Below are positions 53,406 to 62,151 of a stretch of 64,000 bases of DNA, piece by piece (position 1 is the stretch's first letter; each line of letters starts with the position of its first letter). Under the pieces are notes generated by a model. The model was given only the letters and a program-made list of their open reading frames with translations, was not told the origin of the DNA and searched no databases. Source of the DNA: Mycolicibacterium neoaurum ATCC 25795 (lineage in GTDB: Bacteria; Actinomycetota; Actinomycetes; Mycobacteriales; Mycobacteriaceae); assembly GCF_000691525.1 (NCBI RefSeq), contig NZ_JMDW01000019.1:59371-123370 (forward strand), given 5' to 3'. Made by a program: the position numbers and the translations under genes.

Positions 53406-54659
53406 ATGCCCAGCCCCAACCTGCCCAAGGGCTTCGACCCGCTGGACGCCAGTCTGAACCTCGAACGCCTGCCCGTGGAGGAGTTGGCGGAGATTCGCCG
53501 CGCCGAGCCCGTCCACTGGGTGGACGTGCCGGAAGGGACCGGGGGCTTCGGTGACAAGGGCTACTGGATCGTCACCAAGCACGCCGACGTCAAAGAGGTC
53601 TCGAAGCGTAACGACATCTTCGGCAGCTCACCCGACGGCGCCATCCCGGTCTGGCCGCAGGAGATGACCCGCGACGCCATCGATCTGCAGAAGGCCGTGC
53701 TGCTCAACATGGACGCGCCGCAGCACACCCGGTTGCGCAAGATCATCTCGCGCGGGTTCACCCCGCGCGCCATCGGTCGGCTCGAAGACGAGCTGCGGGC
53801 CCGTGCCCGCAAGATCGCCGAAACCGCGGCGGCAGCCGGCTCGGGCGACTTCGTCGAGCAGGTGTCCTGCGAACTGCCGCTGCAGGCCATCGCCGAACTG
53901 CTCGGTGTGCCGCAGGACGACCGGGACAAGATCTTCCGCTGGTCCAATGAGATGACCGCGGGCGAGGATCCCGAATATGCCGATGTCGATCCGGCGATGT
54001 CCTCCTTCGAACTCATCACCTACGCCATGAAGATGGCCGAGGAGCGGGCGCAGAACCCGACCGAGGACATCGTGACCAAGCTGATCGAGGCCGATATCGA
54101 GGGCGAGAAGCTCTCCGACGACGAGTTCGGTTTCTTCGTGGTCATGCTTGCCGTCGCAGGCAACGAGACCACCCGCAACTCGATCACCCACGGCATGATC
54201 GCCTTCGCCGACAATCCCGACCAGTGGGAGCTCTACAAGAAGGAACGCCCGAGCACCGCCGCCGACGAGATCATCCGTTGGGCGACACCGGTGTCGGCGT
54301 TCCAGCGCACGGCACTCGAGGACACCGAGCTCTCCGGGGCGAAGATCAAGAAGGGTGAGCGCGTGGTGATGTCCTACCGCGCCGCCAACTTCGACGACGA
54401 GGCGTTCGACAACCCGCACCAGTTCAACATCCTGCGTGATCCCAACCCACACGTCGGATTCGGTGGTACCGGTGCGCATTACTGCATCGGCGCGAACCTG
54501 GCCCGCATGACCATCAACCTGATCTTCAACGCGATCGCCGACGTGATGCCCGACATCACACCGATCGGCGAGCCGGAGCGGTTGAAGTCCGGCTGGCTCA
54601 ACGGAATCAAGCACTGGCAGGTCGACTACACCGGCGCGGGCGCCGGCGCCTCGAGCTAG
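53406..54659 (+). CDS. cyp125: Cyp125, sterol C26/C27 monooxygenase
   Basis: A 417-residue cytochrome P450 that starts side-chain degradation by oxidising the sterol terminal methyl. I-helix AGNETT at 251-256, ExxR Glu288-Arg291, and haem loop FGGTGAHYCIG with Cys360. Much of the sequence (NMDAP-HTRLRKIISRGFTPRA, SGDFVEQVSCELPLQAIA) is that of M. tuberculosis Cyp125. The ATG at 53406 has AAGGAG upstream. First gene of the side-chain operon, KstR-controlled. Confidence 0.96.
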   Translation: MPSPNLPKGFDPLDASLNLERLPVEELAEIRRAEPVHWVDVPEGTGGFGDKGYWIVTKHADVKEVSKRNDIFGSSPDGAIPVWPQEMTRDAIDLQKAVLLNMDAPQHTRLRKIISRGFTPRAIGRLEDELRARARKIAETAAAAGSGDFVEQVSCELPLQAIAELLGVPQDDRDKIFRWSNEMTAGEDPEYADVDPAMSSFELITYAMKMAEERAQNPTEDIVTKLIEADIEGEKLSDDEFGFFVVMLAVAGNETTRNSITHGMIAFADNPDQWELYKKERPSTAADEIIRWATPVSAFQRTALEDTELSGAKIKKGERVVMSYRAANFDDEAFDNPHQFNILRDPNPHVGFGGTGAHYCIGANLARMTINLIFNAIADVMPDITPIGEPERLKSGWLNGIKHWQVDYTGAGAGASS

Positions 54660-54669
54660 GGGAATCCTG

Positions 54670-55668
54670 GTGGACTTCACGCCGAAGCCCGAACAGCAGG
54701 CCGTCGCCGATGTGGTGACCTCGGTGCTGGAACGGGACAACAGCTGGGACGCACTGGTATCCGGTGGGGTGGCGGCGCTGGCGGTGCCCGAGCGCCTCGG
54801 TGGTGACGGGCTCGGACTGCCCGAGATCGCCACCGCGCTCACCGAGATCGGCAGGCGCGGTACGACCGGTGCGGCACTGGCCACGCTGGGTCTCGGGTTG
54901 CTGCCGCTGCTGGAGGTGGCCACCGATACCGAACAGGACCGCTATCTCGACGGGGTCGCCGGCGGGGCCGTGTTGTCGGCGGCGCTCAACGAGCCCGGAG
55001 TCTCGCTTCCCGAGCGCCCCTCGGTGACCCTGACCGACGGGAAGCTCACCGGAACCAAGATCGGTGTGCCCTATGCCGGCACCGCGCGATGGCTGTTGGT
55101 CACCGCGGACGGTGGGGTCGCGGTGATCGCTCCGACCGCGAGTGGGGTGACGCTGACCAAGACGCCGACCTCCAACGGCACCGACGAGTACGTGGTGGTC
55201 TTCGACGGCGCCGAGGTGGACGGAGTGCTCGCCAACGCCACGACCCGCCGAGTCAACCAGTTGGTGCTGGCCGCCACCGGAGCCTTCGCCGCGGGCCTGG
55301 TCGCCGGCGCGCTGCGACTTACCGCCGATTACGTGGCCACTCGCGAACAGTTCGGGCGTCCGCTGTCGACCTTCCAGACCGTCGCCGCGCAGCTCTCGGA
55401 TGTCTATATCGCCTCGCGGACAATCGATCTCGCGGCCACGTCGGTGATCTACCGGTTGTCCGAGGGCCTCGATGCCGACGACGATCTGGCGCTGCTGGGC
55501 TATTGGATCACCTCGCAGGCGCCGCCGGCGATGCGGTTGTGTCATCATCTGCACGGCGGCATGGGAATGGATATCACCTATCCGATGGATCGGTATTTCT
55601 CCTCCATCAAGGACCTCACCCGCTTGCTGGGCGGGCCTGCGTATCGACTGGATCTGGTGGGAGCGTAA
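54670..55668 (+). CDS. fadE28: FadE28 (ChsE1), subunit of 3-OPC-CoA dehydrogenase
   Basis: A 332-residue short acyl-CoA dehydrogenase subunit (339 in M. tuberculosis). With FadE29 it forms an alpha2beta2 enzyme that desaturates the three-carbon side chain of 3-oxo-pregnene-carboxyl-CoA. Seen: ATREQFGRPLSTFQTVAAQLSDVY and LHGGMGMDITYPMDRYFSSIKD. It starts with GTG 10 bp after cyp125 and is 6 bp before fadE29. Confidence 0.94.
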   Translation: MDFTPKPEQQAVADVVTSVLERDNSWDALVSGGVAALAVPERLGGDGLGLPEIATALTEIGRRGTTGAALATLGLGLLPLLEVATDTEQDRYLDGVAGGAVLSAALNEPGVSLPERPSVTLTDGKLTGTKIGVPYAGTARWLLVTADGGVAVIAPTASGVTLTKTPTSNGTDEYVVVFDGAEVDGVLANATTRRVNQLVLAATGAFAAGLVAGALRLTADYVATREQFGRPLSTFQTVAAQLSDVYIASRTIDLAATSVIYRLSEGLDADDDLALLGYWITSQAPPAMRLCHHLHGGMGMDITYPMDRYFSSIKDLTRLLGGPAYRLDLVGA

Positions 55669-55674
55669 ATAGCC

Positions 55675-56838
55675 ATGTACATCGAACTGACGCCGGAACA
55701 GCGCAAGCTGCAAGACGAATTCCGCGAGTACTTCTCGACGCTCATCACGCCGGAGGAAGCCGCGGCGATGGAGTCCGATCGCCACAACGAGGCCTATCGC
55801 GCGGTGATCAAGCGGATGGGCTCGGACGGCAAGCTGGGTGTGGGCTGGCCCAAGGAGTACGGCGGGCTCGGCTTCGGGCCGATCGAGCAGCAGATCTTCA
55901 TCAACGAGGCCAACCGCGCCGATATCCCGCTGCCGATGGTCACGCTGCAGACGGTGGGCCCCACCCTGCAGGTGCACGGGACCGAACTGCAGAAGAAGAA
56001 GTTCCTGCCCGGGATCCTCGCCGGCGAGGTGCATTTCGCGATCGGTTACTCCGAGCCGGAGGCGGGCACCGATCTCGCCTCGCTGCGGACCACCGCGGTG
56101 CGCCACGGCGACGAGTACATCGTCAACGGCCAGAAGATGTGGACCACCGGCGCCCACGACGCCGACTACATCTGGCTGGCCTGCCGCACCGATCCGGAAG
56201 CCGCCAAGCACAAGGGCATTTCGATCCTGATCGTCGATACCAAGGATCCCGGCTACTCCTGGACGCCGATCATCCTCAGCGATGGGGCACACCACACCAA
56301 CGCGTCGTATTACAACGACGTCCGGGTGCCCGCCGACATGCTGGTCGGCGAGGAACACGGCGGCTGGAAGCTCATCACGACCCAGCTCAACCACGAGCGC
56401 GTCGGGCTTGGCCCGGCCGGACGCATCGCCGGGATCTACGACGAGGTCCACGAGTGGGCGTGCATGCCCGGATCCGATGGTGTCGTGCCGATCGAACAGG
56501 ACGACGCGCGTCGACTGCTGGCCCAGATCAAATCGATCTGGCGGATCAACGAGTTGCTGAACTGGCAGGTGGCCGCCTCGGGCGAGACCATCGCGGTGGC
56601 CGATGCGGCGGCGACGAAGGTCTTCTCCACCGAGCGCATCCAAGAGGTCGGCCGGCTGGCCGAAGAGGTCGTCGGCCGCTACGGCAACCCCGCCGATGCC
56701 CACACCGGCAGGCTGCTGGACTGGTTGGACAAGATGACCAAACGCAATCTGGTGATCACCTTCGGTGGCGGCGTCAACGAGGTCATGCGCGAAATGATCG
56801 CCGCGTCGGGGTTGAAGGTGCCGAGGGTGACCCGGTGA
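55675..56838 (+). CDS. fadE29: FadE29 (ChsE2), subunit of 3-OPC-CoA dehydrogenase
   Basis: A 387-residue acyl-CoA dehydrogenase, the same length as M. tuberculosis FadE29. It carries AIGYSEPEAGTDLASL for the flavin and NGQKMWTTGAHDADYIWLACRT, but ends TFGGGVNEVMREMIAASGLKVP instead of the common GT-EIQ tail. Its TGA overlaps the chsH2 GTG. Confidence 0.94.
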   Translation: MYIELTPEQRKLQDEFREYFSTLITPEEAAAMESDRHNEAYRAVIKRMGSDGKLGVGWPKEYGGLGFGPIEQQIFINEANRADIPLPMVTLQTVGPTLQVHGTELQKKKFLPGILAGEVHFAIGYSEPEAGTDLASLRTTAVRHGDEYIVNGQKMWTTGAHDADYIWLACRTDPEAAKHKGISILIVDTKDPGYSWTPIILSDGAHHTNASYYNDVRVPADMLVGEEHGGWKLITTQLNHERVGLGPAGRIAGIYDEVHEWACMPGSDGVVPIEQDDARRLLAQIKSIWRINELLNWQVAASGETIAVADAAATKVFSTERIQEVGRLAEEVVGRYGNPADAHTGRLLDWLDKMTKRNLVITFGGGVNEVMREMIAASGLKVPRVTR

Positions 56839-57806
56839 GCGAACTGCAGGCGGGTATCGAGGCGGTCCTCGCGGCGGGCAGCAGTAGTCCGACCGTGGCG
56901 CGCGACCCGGTGAACCAACCCATGATCCATCACTGGGTCGATGCGATCGGGGACAAGAACCCGATCTACGTCGACGCCGAGGCGGCCCGTGCCGCAGGTC
57001 ATCCGGGTATCGTCGCCCCGCCGGCGATGATCCAGGTGTGGACCATGATGGGGCTGGGGCGTTCCCGCTCCGATGATGATCCGCTCGCCCGCGCCATGAA
57101 GCTTTTCGATGACGCCGGTTATGTCGGCGTCGTCGCCACCAACTGCGACCAGACCTATCACCGCTACCTGCAGCCGGGGGAGCAGGTGGCGATGAGTGCG
57201 GAGATCGTCGGCATCGTCGGTCCCAAACAGACCGCGCTCGGTGAGGGTTACTTCATCAACCAGAAGATCAGCTGGCATACCGTCGGGGCCGGCGCGGAGG
57301 AACTGGTCGCCGAGATGGACTGGCGCATCATGAAGTTCCTGCCGGCAGCCAACGCGGCCAAGACCGAAACGGCCGCGATTCCCGAGGATCTCGATCCCGA
57401 CAAACTGATGCGGCCGTCCTCGTCGCGTGACACCAAGTTCTTCTGGGATGGCGTCAACGCACACGAACTGCGTATCCAGCGCCGCCCGGACGGGACGCTG
57501 CAGCACCCACCGGTCCCCGCGATGTGGGCCGACAAAGACGCACCCGCCGATTATGTCGTCTCCTCCGGGAGGGGCACGGTGTTCAGCTATGTCGTCCACC
57601 ATGCACCGAAGGTGCCCGGCCGCACGCTGCCCTTCGTGATCGCCCTCGTCGAACTCGAGGAGGGCGTTCGGATGCTCGGCGAGCTGCGTGGGGTGGATCC
57701 CGAGCAGGTGAAGATCGGAATGCCGGTCACCGCAACCTATATCGACTTCCCCGACAGTGAGGTCAGCCCGGCCTGGACGTTGTATGCATGGGAGCCGCAA
57801 GCATGA
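56835..57806 (+). CDS. chsH2: ChsH2, side-chain enoyl-CoA hydratase subunit with DUF35 domain
   Basis: A 323-residue protein. The N-terminal half is a MaoC-type hotdog (PVNQPMIHHWVDAIGDKNPIYVD, GHPGIVAPPAMIQVW); the C-terminal half is DUF35 with an OB fold (from about residue 180: DTKFFWDGVNAHELRIQRRPDG). The usual zinc cysteines of DUF35 are not evident. With ChsH1 it hydrates the side-chain enoyl-CoA and docks Ltp2 through DUF35. Start GTG 56835 by overlap with fadE29. Confidence 0.93.
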   Translation: MSELQAGIEAVLAAGSSSPTVARDPVNQPMIHHWVDAIGDKNPIYVDAEAARAAGHPGIVAPPAMIQVWTMMGLGRSRSDDDPLARAMKLFDDAGYVGVVATNCDQTYHRYLQPGEQVAMSAEIVGIVGPKQTALGEGYFINQKISWHTVGAGAEELVAEMDWRIMKFLPAANAAKTETAAIPEDLDPDKLMRPSSSRDTKFFWDGVNAHELRIQRRPDGTLQHPPVPAMWADKDAPADYVVSSGRGTVFSYVVHHAPKVPGRTLPFVIALVELEEGVRMLGELRGVDPEQVKIGMPVTATYIDFPDSEVSPAWTLYAWEPQA

Positions 57807-58210
57807 GTCTGACCCTGACCGACGTCGCGGTCGGCACCACACTGCCCGAACTGCAGATCTACGGTGACCCGACGTTCATCGTCTCCACCGCCATCGCCAC
57901 CCGCGATTACCAGGATGTGCACCACGACCGGGACAAGGCGCAGGCCAAGGGATCCAAGGACATCTTCGTCAACATCCTCACCGATACCGGTCTGGTCGGG
58001 CGTTATGTCACCGACTGGGCCGGTCCGGACGCGCGGGTCAAGTCCATCAAGTTGCGCCTTGGGGTGCCCTGGTACGCCTATGACACCATCACCTTCAGTG
58101 GTGAGGTCACCGAGATCGACGGCGATGTGGTGACCCTGAAAGTGGTGGGCGCCAACAGCCTCGGCAACCATGTCATCGCCACCTCGACGCTCACCCTGGG
58201 GGACAAGTGA
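57803..58210 (+). CDS. chsH1: ChsH1, side-chain enoyl-CoA hydratase subunit
   Basis: A 135-residue MaoC-type hotdog protein (129 in M. tuberculosis) with the hydratase motif IATRDYQDVHHDRDKAQAKG holding the catalytic Asp/His. It forms the ChsH1-ChsH2 heterodimer. The ATG at 57803 overlaps the chsH2 TGA, and its own TGA overlaps the ltp2 GTG. Confidence 0.94.
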   Translation: MSLTLTDVAVGTTLPELQIYGDPTFIVSTAIATRDYQDVHHDRDKAQAKGSKDIFVNILTDTGLVGRYVTDWAGPDARVKSIKLRLGVPWYAYDTITFSGEVTEIDGDVVTLKVVGANSLGNHVIATSTLTLGDK

Positions 58211-59385
58211 CATCGTCCGGAAAGGCCGGCCTGTCCGGCAAAGCGGCGATCGCCGGTATCGGTGCCACCGATTTCTCCAAGAATTCCGGGCGCAGCGAGC
58301 TGCGACTGGCTGCCGAGGCGGTGCTCGACGCGCTCGATGACGCCGGGCTGGCGCCGTCCGATGTGGACGGTCTGGTCACCTTCACGATGGACTCCAACCT
58401 GGAGACCGCCGTCGCGCGGTCCACCGGCATCGGTGATCTGAAGTTCTTCAGCCAGATCGGTTATGGCGGCGGTGCGGCGGCGGCGACGGTGCAGCAGGCC
58501 GCGCTGGCCGTCGCGACCGGGGTGGCCGAGGTCGTGGTGGCCTACCGGGCCTTCAACGAGCGCTCCGAGTTCCGGTTCGGCCAGGTGATGACGGGGTTGA
58601 CCGTCAACGCCGATTCGCGCGGCGTCGAGTACAGCTGGTCATACCCGCACGGCCTGAGCACACCCGCGGCGTCGGTGGCCATGATCGCGCAGCGCTATAT
58701 GCACGAATACGGCGCCACCAGCGCCGATTTCGGTGCGGTATCGGTCGCCGATCGCAAGCACGCCGCAACCAACCCCAAGGCGCACTTCTACGGGAAGCCG
58801 ATCACGATCGAGGATCACCAGAACTCCCGCTGGATCGCCGAACCGCTCCGGCTGCTGGACTGCTGCCAGGAGACCGACGGTGGCGTCGCGATCGTGGTCA
58901 CCACCCCCGAGCGGGCCAAGGACCTCAAACATCGCCCGGCGGTCATCGAGGCGGCCGCGCAGGGGGCGGGGACCGATCAGTTCACCATGTACTCCTACTA
59001 CCGCGAGGAGCTCGGGCTGCCCGAGATGGGCCTGGTCGGCCGCCAGCTGTGGGAGCAGAGCGGTCTGACGCCCGCGGATATCCAGACCGCGATCCTCTAC
59101 GACCATTTCACCCCGTACACGCTGATCCAGCTCGAGGAGCTCGGCTTCTGCGGCAAGGGCGAGGCCAAGGATTTCATCGCCGGCGGGGCCATCGAGATCG
59201 GCGGGAAGCTACCCATCAACACCCACGGCGGACAGCTCGGCGAGGCGTATATCCACGGCATGAACGGGATCGCCGAAGGGGTGCGTCAGCTACGGGGAAC
59301 GTCGGTCAACCAGGTTGACAATGTCGAACATGTGCTGGTCACGGCGGGTACCGGGGTGCCGACATCGGGTCTGATCCTCGGCTGA
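58207..59385 (+). CDS. ltp2: Ltp2, side-chain retro-aldolase (thiolase fold)
   Basis: A 392-residue SCP-x/thiolase-like protein (386 in M. tuberculosis) that cleaves 17-hydroxy-3-oxo-pregnene-carboxyl-CoA to androstenedione and propionyl-CoA together with ChsH2. Seen: AIAGIGATDFSKNSGRSE, ILYDHFTPYTLIQLEELGFC and NTHGGQLGEAYIHGMNG. It lacks the thiolase nucleophile motif CGS, as expected for an aldolase. Last gene of the cyp125 operon. Confidence 0.94.
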   Translation: MTSSGKAGLSGKAAIAGIGATDFSKNSGRSELRLAAEAVLDALDDAGLAPSDVDGLVTFTMDSNLETAVARSTGIGDLKFFSQIGYGGGAAAATVQQAALAVATGVAEVVVAYRAFNERSEFRFGQVMTGLTVNADSRGVEYSWSYPHGLSTPAASVAMIAQRYMHEYGATSADFGAVSVADRKHAATNPKAHFYGKPITIEDHQNSRWIAEPLRLLDCCQETDGGVAIVVTTPERAKDLKHRPAVIEAAAQGAGTDQFTMYSYYREELGLPEMGLVGRQLWEQSGLTPADIQTAILYDHFTPYTLIQLEELGFCGKGEAKDFIAGGAIEIGGKLPINTHGGQLGEAYIHGMNGIAEGVRQLRGTSVNQVDNVEHVLVTAGTGVPTSGLILG

Positions 59386-59396
59386 TTTCACTGCAC

Positions 59397-59414
59397 CGCC
59401 ACCCGTCGGTGGCG
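59397..59414. terminator. Hairpin after ltp2
   Basis: CGCCACC-CGTC-GGTGGCG forms a 7-bp GC stem with a 4-base loop, 12 bp after the ltp2 stop and before the PPE-like gene. No U-tract. It may end the side-chain transcript or only attenuate it. Confidence 0.45.
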
Positions 59415-59430
59415 CGGTAATCTCGAGGCC

Positions 59431-60528
59431 ATGGGGATCCAGCCTGATGTGAGCCCATACGGGGGGCAAACAGTTACGGGGCCGGCGTGGCCGAATGTCG
59501 ACGAGAACGCGCTTGCCGCGGCCGCGGCGCAATACGACGCGCTCGCGGCCAAGATCGGTGGCACCGTCGTGCCCCAGCAGCAGGGTCAGCTGGTGCAGAT
59601 GGGCTCCGAATGGCAAGGGCCCGCCTCGACCGCCGCCGCTGGCGAGGCCACCTCGATCATCGGCGGACACGAGGCCAATGCCGCGCAGGCCGCGGCCATC
59701 GCCGCCAAGCTGCGCACCATGGAAGCCGCCGTCGTCCAGACCAAGATGATGGCCAACATGGTCGCCCAGCAGACCCAGGCCGCCTGCATGGCGATCCAGG
59801 CATCCGGGTCGCCCGAGACCCAGGCGCTGGTGCAGAGCCAGATCATGATGGGTCTGTCGCAGAACACCGCGACCGTCACGGCCAATGCCACCTCGATGGC
59901 CAACAGTATCGGCGCGCCGGCCACCACACCCCCGACCGGCGCGCCCGCGGTCGGACCCCAGCAGGTCTCCCAGGCCGATCCCAGCCAGGGGATGCAGATG
60001 ATGGGTCAGATGGCGGGTCTGGTCAGCCAGCTACCCCAGATGCTCGGCCAGGCCATGGGACAGGTAACCCAGGCGCCGCAGCAACTCATGCAGACCGTCG
60101 GTCAGCCGCTGCAACAGCTGACCTCCATGCTCGGCGGTGGCGGTAGCGGCGGCATGGGCGCAGGCGGTTTCTCGCCGTTCTCGGCTTTTTCCAACCATCC
60201 GCTCGCGGGCGGCGCCGGAGCCGGTGCCGGGGCGGGCATGATGCGCGCGGCGTCGTTGCCCGGTGGCGGCGGTGGTTCCGCGCAGACCCCGTTGATGGCG
60301 AGCCTGGTCGGCACGCCGCCGGTCTCGGTGGGGCCGTCGGGTGCGAACGCCGGTGCCGGCGCCCTCGGTGGGCTGGCACCGGTGGCCGCCGGTGCCGGAG
60401 GCGGGATGGGCGGCGCCCCGATGATGGGTCAGCGCGGCGCAGGCGGCGGTGGTACCAAGCTCGGTCTGGCGATGCCGGAGGCGCTGGAGCACGACCTTGC
60501 CGAAGACGATGTCGACGATGATTGGTGA
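59431..60528 (+). CDS. PPE-like type VII secretion substrate candidate
   Basis: A 365-residue protein. The first 165 residues are Ala/Gln-rich helices with W-Q-G in MGSEWQGPASTAAAGEA (Trp at about 60), like the WxG turn and helices of PPE/WXG100 proteins, though the Pro-Pro-Glu start is absent. Then come a Q/M-rich segment and a long G/A-rich C-terminus ending in an acidic tail (EHDLAEDDVDDDW). It precedes a PE-like gene by 6 bp. It occupies the position of PPE63 in M. tuberculosis. Secretion is inferred, not shown. Confidence 0.65.
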   Translation: MGIQPDVSPYGGQTVTGPAWPNVDENALAAAAAQYDALAAKIGGTVVPQQQGQLVQMGSEWQGPASTAAAGEATSIIGGHEANAAQAAAIAAKLRTMEAAVVQTKMMANMVAQQTQAACMAIQASGSPETQALVQSQIMMGLSQNTATVTANATSMANSIGAPATTPPTGAPAVGPQQVSQADPSQGMQMMGQMAGLVSQLPQMLGQAMGQVTQAPQQLMQTVGQPLQQLTSMLGGGGSGGMGAGGFSPFSAFSNHPLAGGAGAGAGAGMMRAASLPGGGGGSAQTPLMASLVGTPPVSVGPSGANAGAGALGGLAPVAAGAGGGMGGAPMMGQRGAGGGGTKLGLAMPEALEHDLAEDDVDDDW

Positions 60529-60534
60529 CCCGCG

Positions 60535-61293
60535 ATGACCGGAATGTTCAAGCCCGATGAGATCAATTGGAATGCGGCCGCGGTCGAACTGCCGCCGATG
60601 CCCGTGATCCCGCCCGGTGCCGATGCCATGAGCATGACGATCGCGGCGGTGCTGCCGACGCTGGAGGCCCAGTTGACCGCCAACGTAACGGCGTTGGCCG
60701 CCAAGGAGAACACCTTCTCCGGCAAGGTCGAGGCCGCCCAGGCCGCCTACACCACCTCCGATGAGACCGGCGGTCAGTCGGTGGGACAGGTCGGCGGAAT
60801 GCTCGAACAGCTCACCGGGCAGCTGGGCCAGTTGACGCAGATGCCGCAGCAGGCCGCCGGCAGCCTCGGCGGCGGGGGCGAAGGCGGTGGCGGCGGCTTC
60901 GGTCAGCTGATGCAACAGGCCATGCAGGCCGCCCAGGGCGCGGTGCAGCAGGGCACCCAGGCCGCACAGCAGGATCAGGGACAGGGGCCGGGCGGTCCCG
61001 CGGGTGGCCCGCCGCCTGGCGTCCCGGGCGCGCCCACCCCGGAGCAGCGTGAGGCGCAGCAGAATCAGCGTGACGCCCAACAAGACGCCCGCGAGAGCCA
61101 GCAGAACGAACGTCAGGCCGGCCAGGATGCCCGTGAGCATCAGCAGGATCAGCGTGAGGCGCAGTTGGATTCGCGGGAGTCGGCCGCGCCAGGACCCAGC
61201 GCCGGTGGCTCCGCGGCGGGGCCTGCGCCGATCGCGCCACACGGCCCGTCGCGCCCGACCACCGGCGGCGAGGATCTGTCCCGGCAGGTCTAG
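60535..61293 (+). CDS. PE-like type VII secretion partner with heptad-repeat tail
   Basis: A 252-residue protein. Residues about 28-80 form a helical hairpin followed by YTTSD (72-76), the YxxxD/E signal of type VII substrates. A Q/G-rich linker follows, then six to seven copies of a 7-residue Q/R/E/D repeat (171-216) likely to be a charged helix, and a Pro/Gly tail. Gene order PPE-like then PE-like is the reverse of most M. tuberculosis pairs. Its stop shares CTAG with chsH3. Confidence 0.65.
   Translation: MTGMFKPDEINWNAAAVELPPMPVIPPGADAMSMTIAAVLPTLEAQLTANVTALAAKENTFSGKVEAAQAAYTTSDETGGQSVGQVGGMLEQLTGQLGQLTQMPQQAAGSLGGGGEGGGGGFGQLMQQAMQAAQGAVQQGTQAAQQDQGQGPGGPAGGPPPGVPGAPTPEQREAQQNQRDAQQDARESQQNERQAGQDAREHQQDQREAQLDSRESAAPGPSAGGSAAGPAPIAPHGPSRPTTGGEDLSRQV
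61045..61182 (+). repeat. 21-bp coding repeats (heptads) in the PE-like gene
   Basis: Six and a half in-frame 7-codon units encode Q-R-E/D-A/S-x-Q-N/D. Bases differ between copies, so it is an old, protein-level repeat rather than a recent slippage product. Confidence 0.8.
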
Positions 61294-62150
61294 GCCGGGA
61301 CGAGCTCCACACCCGAGAGCACCACGGTGTTGTCCCGACTCGGCGCGGTCAGCGTGCCGATGAACTTGCCGTCCTGCTTCCAGATGTTGGCCTGGAGGGT
61401 TTCGCCGGGGATGACGGTGCCGGCGAACCGGGCACCGTAGCTGGCAACCTGGGACACGTCGGCATCCAAGAAATGGTCGACGATCGCCTTGGCTCCGATA
61501 CCGTAGGTGCACAGTCCGTGCAGGATCGGCCGGTCGAAGCCGGCCGCCTTGGCGAACGCCGGATCGGAATGCAGGGGATTGCGGTCACCACACAGCCGAT
61601 ACAGCAGCGCCTGCTGCGGCAGGATCGGCAGCGCGATCTCGGCATCCGGTGCGCGGTCGGGTAATTCGACCGAGGTGGACGGGCCGCGCTCGCCGCCGAA
61701 ACCACCCTCGCCGCGGGCGAAGATCGAGCGCTTGGTCGTCCACAACACGGTGCCCGAGGCATCGGTCACGGTGGATTCGCTGACGATGACGGCGGCCTTG
61801 CCCTTGTCCCAGATCTCGGTGAACCGCTGCTTGGAGAATCCCGTCCCGCTGGTCGGGATGGGGCCGGGCACGGTCACACCCTCGCTGGCGTGCAGCACCC
61901 TGGACAGCTCGATATCGATGCCGGGGAACTGCACGGTCGGCGCCTGGGTCATGTGGAAGCTGGCCGCGACATTGCCGAAGGTGGGCAGCACCTGCGGGGT
62001 GTCATCGGTCAGATAGCGCAGTTCGCGCTCGTCCATCGGGTCCGAGCCGGCGCCGAGGCCGAGGTGGTACAGCTGGATATCGCTGCTTGTCCAGGAGAAC
62101 TCGATCGGATCCAGGTCGGCGGCGAGCGCCTTCTCCACATCGATGGGCAT
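61290..62150 (-). CDS. chsH3: ChsH3, MaoC-type side-chain enoyl-CoA hydratase (Rv3538)
   Basis: A 286-residue double-hotdog hydratase, the length of Rv3538. The active hotdog has LYRLCGDRNPLHSDPAFAKAAGFDRPILHGLCTYG, the R-hydratase motif with catalytic Asp and His. It hydrates an enoyl-CoA in an earlier side-chain cycle. It starts 1 bp after the kstD stop, so kstD and chsH3 form one KstR-controlled transcript. Confidence 0.92.
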   Translation of the reverse strand: MPIDVEKALAADLDPIEFSWTSSDIQLYHLGLGAGSDPMDERELRYLTDDTPQVLPTFGNVAASFHMTQAPTVQFPGIDIELSRVLHASEGVTVPGPIPTSGTGFSKQRFTEIWDKGKAAVIVSESTVTDASGTVLWTTKRSIFARGEGGFGGERGPSTSVELPDRAPDAEIALPILPQQALLYRLCGDRNPLHSDPAFAKAAGFDRPILHGLCTYGIGAKAIVDHFLDADVSQVASYGARFAGTVIPGETLQANIWKQDGKFIGTLTAPSRDNTVVLSGVELVPA

Positions 62151-62151
62151 A

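Noticed and set aside
54607..56703. 698-codon - strand open frame opposite fadE28/fadE29
   Set aside because: Shadow of the real genes; H/R/G-rich composition typical of antisense of mycobacterial coding DNA.
60031..61512. 493-codon - strand open frame opposite the PPE-like and PE-like genes
   Set aside because: The + strand genes have start, ribosome spacing and secretion-type motifs; the - strand translation is R/H-rich and featureless, and it would also overlap chsH3 in another frame.
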